Source of the DNA: Candidatus Kaiserbacteria bacterium
GTDB lineage: Bacteria; Patescibacteriota; Minisyncoccia; Phycocordibacterales; UBA918
Direction: 5' to 3'
DNA length: 8,932 nucleotides
Assembly (NCBI GenBank): GCA_020428895.1
Contig: JAGQLZ010000057.1
Span: 1-8,932 of the forward strand
In this document: piece by piece, positions 1-6,600 of the stretch
How positions within the stretch are numbered: position 1 is the stretch's first letter
Layout: every line of letters starts with the position of its first letter
The notes under the pieces: generated by a model
The model's input: the letters and a program-made list of their open reading frames with translations, nothing else
The model's database searches: none
Told to the model about the DNA's origin: nothing
Translations under genes and position numbers: made by a program

Positions 1-1
1 G

Positions 2-1093
2 TTTATTAAAAATGGTTTAACTGAGCAAAAAGCCCAGAAATTATGGGAGCTTATTGAGCCTTTTGCTGCTTATGGATTTAACAAAGCCCACGCCGCTAGT
101 TATGGCCGAGTAGCCTACCAAACGGCTTATATGAAGGCTAATTATCCGGTTGAATACATGAGCGCTGTGCTAACGGCTGACTCTGGTGATGTAGAAAAGA
201 TTTCTGCTATTATTCATGAATGTGACCGAATGGACATTCCTGTTTTACCACCAGATATTAATGAATCTTTTGCCGATTTCTCGGTCGTTCCCGGTAAAAA
301 TCAAATTCGTTTTGGTTTAACAACCATTAAAAACTTTGGTAACGGTATCGCTCACGCCATTATCGAAGAACGTAAAACTAACGGACCGTTCACCTCCCTA
401 GCTAATTTTCTGTCTAGGATTCATGACAAAAATTTAAATAAAAAATCAGTCGAAGCCTTAATCATGACCGGTGCCTTAGATCGTTTTGAAGAACGTGGTC
501 GTATGTACCAAGCCATCGATCAACTACTTGGTTTTAACAAGGAACATATTGCTGGCAAGGAAGCCAGTCAAGATTCTTTGTTTGGTTCAATAATAAATGT
601 CGAAGATTCACTAGTATTACCAGAAACTGAACCGGCTAAAAAAGAACAAAAACTTCAGTGGGAAAAAGATTTGCTAGGTGTGTATGTTTCAGGACATCCA
701 CTAGATGCTCATGAAACAGAGATAAAAAAGCGAACCCTTATCGGTGACATAAAAACCGCTATTGAAGAAAAACAAGAACTAGCCATCCTAAAACTTAAAG
801 GTCAAACCGTTACCGCTGGTCTGGTTGATTCTGTAAAAGAACTTTTAACCAAAAAAGGTGACCGAATGGCTTTTATAAAATTGGTTGATCAACACAGTGC
901 TATTGAGATGGTGGCCTTTCCTGAGGTCTACCAAAATTTCCGAAATTTACTTCAAGTAGGTAAATGTATTGCTATAAAAGGTAAATTAAATATTCGTAAT
1001 GAAGAACCTAGTATTTTAATTGACAGAGTAAAGTCCCTAGACCCCGAGCAACAAATCATTCCTGAGGTTGACCAAAATACCAAGACAGAGTAA
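2..1093 (+). CDS. dnaE: DNA polymerase III subunit alpha, C-terminal part (5' end outside the window)
   Basis: This is the 3' portion (363 residues visible) of the replicative DNA polymerase catalytic subunit, a cytoplasmic C-family polymerase. The frame is open to the left edge, so the ATG at 131 is internal. Residues about 25-50 hold the fingers-region signature GFNKAHAASYG..AYQTAYMKA. A helix-hairpin-helix region follows at about 147-162 (KKSVEALIMTGALDRF). The DnaE hallmark LLGVYVSGHPLD is at about 224-235. An OB-fold ssDNA-binding domain spans about 266-346, starting at QTVTAGLVDSV and ending near ILIDRVKSL. Only about 17 acidic residues follow the OB fold, so the C-terminal tau-binding region of long proteobacterial DnaE proteins is absent. 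No second copy or frameshift is seen. The stop is 38 bp before a small downstream ORF, probably in the same transcript. Confidence 0.97.
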   Translation, partial: FIKNGLTEQKAQKLWELIEPFAAYGFNKAHAASYGRVAYQTAYMKANYPVEYMSAVLTADSGDVEKISAIIHECDRMDIPVLPPDINESFADFSVVPGKNQIRFGLTTIKNFGNGIAHAIIEERKTNGPFTSLANFLSRIHDKNLNKKSVEALIMTGALDRFEERGRMYQAIDQLLGFNKEHIAGKEASQDSLFGSIINVEDSLVLPETEPAKKEQKLQWEKDLLGVYVSGHPLDAHETEIKKRTLIGDIKTAIEEKQELAILKLKGQTVTAGLVDSVKELLTKKGDRMAFIKLVDQHSAIEMVAFPEVYQNFRNLLQVGKCIAIKGKLNIRNEEPSILIDRVKSLDPEQQIIPEVDQNTKTE

Positions 1094-1118
1094 TTTAAAC
1101 AGTAGAAAATAGCATCAT

Positions 1119-1123
1119 GGAGG
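1119..1123 (+). promoter_or_regulatory. Strong Shine-Dalgarno GGAGG for the 58-aa ORF
   Basis: GGAGG ends 8 nt before the ATG at 1132. The other genes in this window lack a comparable site, so this one is the main evidence that the small ORF is translated. Confidence 0.75.
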
Positions 1124-1131
1124 ATAAATAG

Positions 1132-1308
1132 ATGCCTGGACCAGACGACACTATTATTTGGTTAGAAAAATACGCCGCAGAAAAAGGGCGCAAACTTCCT
1201 GACGCTGAATCAGGTAAAACGGAACTACTCGCTCTCAAAGAAGCTGCTGAGGCTTCTCGACAAGCCACACGTGGACTTGATGCTCTTCTTGCTCTCTACT
1301 GCAAATAG
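1132..1308 (+). CDS. Small hypothetical protein, 58 aa, downstream of dnaE
   Basis: This short ORF is not recognised. It starts MPGPDDTIIWLEKYAAEKGR and ends in an alanine- and leucine-rich stretch finishing LLALYCK. It looks soluble, with a likely two-helix character: an Ala/Leu/Glu pattern around residues 30-56. No transmembrane segment or signal peptide is visible. Support for translation is good: a perfect GGAGG at 1119-1123 sits 8 nt before the ATG, stronger than any ribosome site elsewhere in the window. The ORF ends 18 bp before the stem of a strong terminator, so it probably forms the end of the dnaE transcript. Its codons look somewhat more GC-rich than those of its neighbours. It might be a small regulator or replication-linked peptide, but nothing in the sequence shows that. 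Confidence 0.7.
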   Translation: MPGPDDTIIWLEKYAAEKGRKLPDAESGKTELLALKEAAEASRQATRGLDALLALYCK

Positions 1309-1326
1309 AATTGTCCGTTCTATCCC

Positions 1327-1363
1327 TTATGCCGAGCGCTACCAAGCGCTCGGCATAATTTTT
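1327..1363 (+). terminator. Intrinsic terminator of the dnaE/small-ORF transcript
   Basis: A perfect 13-bp GC-rich stem (1327-1339 with 1346-1358, core GCCGAGCGC/GCGCTCGGC) closes a 6-nt loop. A run of five T (1359-1363) follows. It isolates the dnaE transcript from the thrS leader downstream. Confidence 0.92.
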
Positions 1364-1419
1364 AATTACCTTTTATATAACTTAAAGTTACTGGTTTGTT
1401 AAGCAAAATTATTTATTTC

Positions 1420-1447
1420 TTTACATTTTTTTATGAGAATGTATTAT
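1420..1447 (+). promoter_or_regulatory. Promoter of the T-box/thrS transcript
   Basis: A -35 TTTACA (1420-1425) and a -10 TATTAT (1442-1447) are separated by 16 bp. The predicted start point near 1454 coincides with the first base pair of the T-box leader's basal stem (1455). That agreement supports the call. Confidence 0.65.
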
Positions 1448-1453
1448 TTAAGA

Positions 1454-1620
1454 ATCAGAGATTGTGACGCCTACCAACCGTCGAGCTGTAGCTGGAAGAT
1501 AAACTTCCCTAATCTGAGAAATTAAGTGCTGACAAACATATTTGTCAGAAACTCGGTGGAACCGCGATCAAGATCGTCCGAGTAGGCACACGAATTTCGT
1601 GTATCTACTCGGACGTTTTT
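1454..1620 (+). ncRNA. T-box leader RNA (tRNA-Thr-sensing riboswitch) upstream of thrS
   Basis: The T-box element CGGTGGAACCGCG is at 1554-1566, with the 7-nt bulge UGGAACC at 1557-1563. UGGA would pair with the free NCCA end of uncharged tRNA, so the A predicts U73 in the cognate tRNA. The antiterminator is formed by ACTCGG 1551-1556 with CCGAGT 1578-1583, plus a second helix of GCGAT 1564-1568 with ATCGT 1573-1577. It excludes the terminator, whose stem uses 1575-1585 with 1605-1615. A perfect 8-bp hairpin at 1529-1548 fits stem III. The basal stem is TCAGA 1455-1459 with TCTGA 1513-1517. Stem I is much shorter than in classical T-boxes. A possible specifier ACC (1473-1475, followed by A) sits in the loop of a GACG/CGTC hairpin (1466-1482). 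The T-box identity is near certain; the specifier assignment is an inference. Confidence 0.93.
1575..1620 (+). terminator. T-box regulated intrinsic terminator
   Basis: A perfect 11-bp stem pairs CGTCCGAGTAG (1575-1585) with CTACTCGGACG (1605-1615). An additional inner helix ACACGA/TCGTGT caps it, and T5 at 1616-1620 follows. The 5' arm overlaps the antiterminator, so uncharged tRNA would prevent its formation and allow thrS transcription. Confidence 0.93.
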
Positions 1621-1830
1621 ATTATTAAAGAAGTGAAGACTTGCACTTCGCTTCACGAAGCATCCGCAAAAACAATACCTGTTTTGAGGACTAGCTGAGA
1701 GAAGTGAAATATGGGTCTGAACGTACGCAATCTATCTGTAAAACAAAAGACTCAACAGTTTCGTCTACGATCGCCGACTGCAAATGTTTCCTTATTTTGC
1801 TTTACAGCCAGATTACTTAAAAATCTATTT
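1621..1830 (+). other. Long untranslated stretch between the T-box terminator and thrS
   Basis: These 210 nt lie between the terminator and the chosen thrS start. The first part can form short competing hairpins: GAAGTG 1630-1635 with CACTTC 1644-1649, GTGAAG 1633-1638 with CTTCAC 1651-1656, and CTTCG 1646-1650 with CGAAG 1656-1660. From 1711 an ATG opens 40 codons in frame with thrS. Their translation does not resemble a TGS domain, and their codon use looks unlike thrS. I see no separate gene here. Confidence 0.5.
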
Positions 1831-3594
1831 ATGAATGAAAAACTAGAACACAAACGTCACACTTTAGCTCATTTACTAGCTAAAGTAGTGATTAATAAAT
1901 ACCCTCATGCCAAACTCACCCTCGGGCCAGCGATTGATACTGGTTTCTATTACGATATTGATTTTACTGAAGGTGAAGCTCCCGGTGATAATGATCTCAA
2001 GAGTATTCAAAAAGACATGCGTAAGATGCTTAGTGCATGGCAAAATTTTGAACACAAAGAAGTTACCCCAGAGGAAGCTAGAGAAATATATAAAGACAAT
2101 CCTTATAAACTAGAGCTAATTAACCAAATTGCTGAAAAAGGTGAAAAAATAACCCTCTACACTGCCGGCAGAGGCACCAAGGCAGAATTTACCGATTTGT
2201 GTCGCGGCGGTCATACTGAAAATCCAGCCAAAGAAATAGCCACCGATACTTTTAAACTAGACAAAATTGCTGGTGCTTACTGGCGTGGCAATGAAAAAAA
2301 TCCTATGCTCACTCGCATCTATGGGCTGGCATTTGAAACCAAAGAAGAACTTGAAGAGTACGAAACACAAATCGAAGAAGCTAAAAAACGTGACCATCGA
2401 AAATTTGGTAAAGATCAAGACTTATTTACTTTTTCAGAATTAGTTGGGTCAGGGCTACCACTTTGGACTCCGCGCGGTACCATCGTTCGCCACTTGCTTG
2501 ATGAGTATATTTGGAAGTTACGCAGTCTTCACGGTTACCAACGGGTAACGATTCCTCATATCACCAAAAAAGATTTGTACGAAACTTCTGGACACTGGGA
2601 CAAGTTTGGCGATGAACTCTTTCGAATTAAAACCCGTGAAGGTAAAGAGTATGCTTTAAAACCAATGAATTGCCCACACCATACTCAAATCTTTGACCGT
2701 AAGCCTCATAGCTATCGAGAAATGCCACAACGCTACGCTGAAACCACAATGGTTTATCGTGATGAACAATCTGGTGAGCTGGGTGGTCTAACCAGAGTAT
2801 TATCAATTACCCAAGATGACTCACATGTATTTTGTCGCCACTCACAAGTCAAAGATGAATTCTTTCGGATTTGGGACATTGTAGATACTTTCTACGGTGT
2901 ATTTGGATTTGATAAATTACGTGTAAGACTCTCCTTCCACGATCCAGAGAATATGGAAAATTATTTGGGTACTAAGGAAATCTGGGAAAATGCTGAAAAT
3001 GCTCTTCGAGACATTGCTAAAGAACGTAAGGCTGACGCTTTTGAAGTCTCTGGTGAAGCGGCTTTATATGGACCAAAGTTAGACTTTATGGCCAGTGACT
3101 CACTTGGACGCGAACATCAAGTAGCTACCATTCAGCTGGATATGAACTTACCAGAACGATTTGATTTAACATGTATCAATGAGGCCGGTGAGAAAGAGAG
3201 AATTGTGATGATTCATTGTGCCATTATGGGTTCAATCGAAAGATTTGCAGCTGTACTTTTTGAACATCTTGGTGGCCACTTCCCACTCTGGTTAGCTCCT
3301 GAACAAGTCCGAATCATTCCGGTTAGTGACAGTCATATGAAGTATTCAAAAGAAGTCCTTACCACTCTTCAGGCCGTTGGTATTAGAGCCAAGCTAGATG
3401 ACGGTAAAGATTCTATGGGCAAAAAGATAAGGGCCGCCAAGCAGGAAAAACTTCCTTATTTCATTGTTATTGGTGACAAAGAAGTGGCTGCTAAAAATGT
3501 CACCTTAGAGGCTCGTACCGGTGAAGGAAAACAAGTTACTTTGGATAAAGTTGGTAATCATTTATTGGCCGAGATTGAGGCAAAGATAATGTAA
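1831..3594 (+). CDS. thrS: Threonyl-tRNA synthetase lacking the TGS domain
   Basis: A cytoplasmic class II synthetase that charges tRNA-Thr with threonine (587 aa). The N2 editing domain begins at once and carries its key residues H10xxxH14 and C124xxxH128 (DLCRGGH). The catalytic core spans about 190-485. It shows zinc ligands C281 (in KPMNCPHH), H332 (in TQDDSH) and H462 (in VMIHCAIMGSIERF), motif 2 arginines R310 and R322, and motif 3 GSIERF. The anticodon-binding domain fills about 490-587 (LAPEQVRIIPVSD onward). Full-length bacterial enzymes have a further N-terminal TGS domain of about 60 residues, which is missing. I chose 1831 because homology starts there (EHKRHTLAHLLAK). The in-frame ATG at 1711 has a weak purine-rich site but would add 40 residues without recognisable homology. 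Neither start has a strong Shine-Dalgarno. The T-box leader upstream regulates it. Confidence 0.97.
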   Translation: MNEKLEHKRHTLAHLLAKVVINKYPHAKLTLGPAIDTGFYYDIDFTEGEAPGDNDLKSIQKDMRKMLSAWQNFEHKEVTPEEAREIYKDNPYKLELINQIAEKGEKITLYTAGRGTKAEFTDLCRGGHTENPAKEIATDTFKLDKIAGAYWRGNEKNPMLTRIYGLAFETKEELEEYETQIEEAKKRDHRKFGKDQDLFTFSELVGSGLPLWTPRGTIVRHLLDEYIWKLRSLHGYQRVTIPHITKKDLYETSGHWDKFGDELFRIKTREGKEYALKPMNCPHHTQIFDRKPHSYREMPQRYAETTMVYRDEQSGELGGLTRVLSITQDDSHVFCRHSQVKDEFFRIWDIVDTFYGVFGFDKLRVRLSFHDPENMENYLGTKEIWENAENALRDIAKERKADAFEVSGEAALYGPKLDFMASDSLGREHQVATIQLDMNLPERFDLTCINEAGEKERIVMIHCAIMGSIERFAAVLFEHLGGHFPLWLAPEQVRIIPVSDSHMKYSKEVLTTLQAVGIRAKLDDGKDSMGKKIRAAKQEKLPYFIVIGDKEVAAKNVTLEARTGEGKQVTLDKVGNHLLAEIEAKIM

Positions 3595-3605
3595 TAAGGT
3601 AAAAC

Positions 3606-3647
3606 AAGCACGAAAAAACTGGCCTTAAGGCCAGTTTTTTCGTGCTT
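3606..3647. terminator. Bidirectional terminator between convergent genes
   Basis: A perfect 19-bp palindromic stem (3606-3624 with 3629-3647) closes a TTAA loop. The AAAAAA/TTTTTT tract is inside the stem, flanking a GGCC core. On either strand it reads as a GC-rich hairpin (core CTGGCC/GGCCAG) followed by six T. It lies 11 bp after the thrS stop and 26 bp beyond the surface-protein stop, so it can end both transcripts. Confidence 0.9.
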
Positions 3648-3673
3648 CTATGAAGCTATATTTGCTTTACGAT

Positions 3674-6600
3674 TTACGCAACCGCTTTAACAGCTTTCAT
3701 AATCGCCATCTTCACTGCCTCAGCCTCACTTCCATAAGTACCATCTAAAGCTGATGTTAAAGCAGTAATAGCATCTTTAATTTGTTCATCTGTTAAAGTA
3801 GCAGACGCTGACTTTAAAAGATTAGAAACTTCATTAGTCTCACCCTTTCGAGCTCGGTAAAGAGCATCTAAATCAGCTGAAGCATCAGCTAGGGCAACCA
3901 TTGGTCGATGACCAATCAGTGCATAAGCAGCGGTAATATTTCCGGATACGATAGATTCTGCTAGAGAACCTGAACCTGTCGGAATACTAACTTGAGCTTT
4001 TGTAGCTGGTGCCTCATTCATACATTCAGCACATAGACTAGCCATCTTGTCATGATTTAACACAACCCAGCCATCTTCCATTGGGAATTTAACTTTAGCA
4101 GCAGACAAAACACAATCTAGTACCGCTTCTGAATCTTCACTACCTTGAGTCAAAGTTAGAAACTCACGAATCGCATCACTAGAAAGTAATGTACCGTTGA
4201 TGTGAGCTTTATCTTCAATTGCTTTAACCGCTTCTTCAGTAACATAAGTTGGAGTAGAAACAGTTTGAGTATAACCAACAACTGAAGCAGTTTCTTTAAC
4301 TGGCAGATTAGCCGGTACCACATTTTTTACCACTGATGGTGCCGGTGGAGTCACCGCCTTCACAAATGATTGTGGACTAATGCTTTCTTGAGATTCAGCA
4401 ATGGTTACCTTATCGATTGGATTGCCAGCTGTAACAAACATGTTTTTCTTAACCACAATCACATAAGCGATATATAGTGCCCAAGTCATCAAGACTAGAT
4501 AGAACAACATAGTTAGTAGTGGACCAGCGTCAAATCCAGTATACGGAACTGAAGTTAGAGAGATACCAGCCACTAATGGTGTTTGGGTTCGCTCTTCGAT
4601 GATTACAATTTCTGTACCATCTTCTACTTCAACATCAACTCGACAAACTTTGTCTTTACTACCGCGTTCAGCTATCAAAGTATATTCAGTATCTCGAGTT
4701 GGTTTAACTTCGATAGAACCATCATAATAATCTTCTTTATCTTTATTTAGATAATCATTTGTAGTGAACAAAATCTTATCTTTATCGTCATAAAGAGTTA
4801 CCTCAGTAGCTCGAGTAGTATCCCAACTAATAGTAATCTCTTCACCGCGTTTAATTTTTCGGTCAGAAATTTCAAGTTCACAACGTGGTGATGAACTACC
4901 ACCGCCACCGCCACCATCCATATCAACTGATACTGAACATTTTACAGTCTCACTACCAGCTTTAGCTGTTAGAGTGTAGGTAGTGTCATCGTCAACGCTG
5001 AAAGTTTTATTTCCAGTGTTAGCAACCGAACCAATACCTTGATCGATACTTACTTCAGTAACTCGTGAACTTACATTCCAATCTAGAGTAATACTATCTC
5101 CCTTATCTACCTTAGTATCTGAGATTGTGAAATCTACATCAGACTCACAACTTAGCGGTTCTGATTTTTCTTCAACTGTCATAGACACTCTACATTGATC
5201 AGTGTCACCATCAGCATCCTTAGCGGTCAAAGTGTAAGTAATATTTTTAGTTATAGACACATCCATTGAACCGTCTTCAGAAACCTTACCAATTCCGTTA
5301 TCAATACTTACATCAGTTGCTCTTGAAGTATTCCAAGTTAACTTTGAAGTACCACCGTTTTCACCAAAAGCAGTTGGACTAGCAGTGAATGACACACATT
5401 CTGGTAAAGTATTCTCCGGCTCAGTTACCGTTACTGAAGCTGGGCAAGTTACAGACTTACCATTTCCAGTAGCAGTTAGTGTATAGGTTATATCGTCAGT
5501 TACGTTTACGTTGATGTTTCCGTCTTCTGATACAGATCCTACACCATTATCAATTGATACTGATTCGGTATTTTCTGTATCCCAAGTTAGTTTTACAGTT
5601 CCGCCAGTTCCGTTGTTAAATGAATTTGGTGAGGCAGTAAATGACTTACAAACTGGATCAGGAGTATCAATTCTTACCGGTGAGTTGAAAGCTATACAGT
5701 GGTATGTTTCACCAGCTACCGGATTAGAGATGAAGTCATAGTTATCATAGTTCTTAACATCTGAATGACAGTACATTTCAGCTGTTACATTATCTACGTT
5801 TGACTTATTGTTAGTTAGGTAAGTAAATGGAATATATCCATTCTTTAAAACTTCGCGAACCCAAATTCTATCACCGATTGAACTATTAAGAGTTACTTCA
5901 GTTGAAGTTCTACCGTTTAGGTTTGTACTACCACCAAAGTTTACCCAACCAGAACCAGCTCTACCTACAAACGAATCACCTGGATTACTTACTGAACTTG
6001 GACCCCACTGAAATTCCCAATCTGAAGCAAGAGAACAGCTTGAATGAGTAGCTACCCAATTAGCAGCTGTGTTAGCTGTAATATCTGGACCACCAGCAGC
6101 ACCCCAGTTTGGCAAATCAGCTTCTTCAGTACAGACAACTTTATCAGCTATAATTTTTACCTCTTTTGGCTCCGGCTCAGTTACCGTTACTGAAGCTGGG
6201 CAAGTTACAGACTTACCATTTCCAGTAGCAGTTAGTGTATAGGTTATATCGTCAGTTACGTTTACGTTGATGTTTCCGTCTTCTGATACAGATCCTACAC
6301 CATTATCAATTGATACTGATTCGGTATTTTCTGTATCCCAAGTTAGTTTTACAGTTCCGCCAGTTCCGTTGTTAAATGAATTTGGTGAGGCAGTAAATGA
6401 CTTACAAACTGGATCAACCGCACAGGTTTTATTAACATCAGTTTTTACTTTATTTGAGTATGCGTAGTCATTGAAGTTATTTAGTTCCTTTGCAGTTGCC
6501 TTAGCTTGGTTCTCTACTTTGTAGTCACCACAACTATTTGGTTCTGACACTTTAGCCTGAACTACAATCGTACCTTCTTCACCCGGATTTAGAGTATTAC

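Noticed and set aside
5414..6416. CRISPR array or mobile element from the long repeats
   Set aside because: There are only two 247-bp copies, both inside one open reading frame. They encode a protein domain and have no terminal inverted repeats or transposase.
5511..6467. Two near-identical + strand ORFs (5511-5741 and 6267-6467) opposite the Ig-like repeats
   Set aside because: They are antisense shadows of the 247-bp duplicated segment; their likeness comes from the repeat, and neither has a ribosome site.
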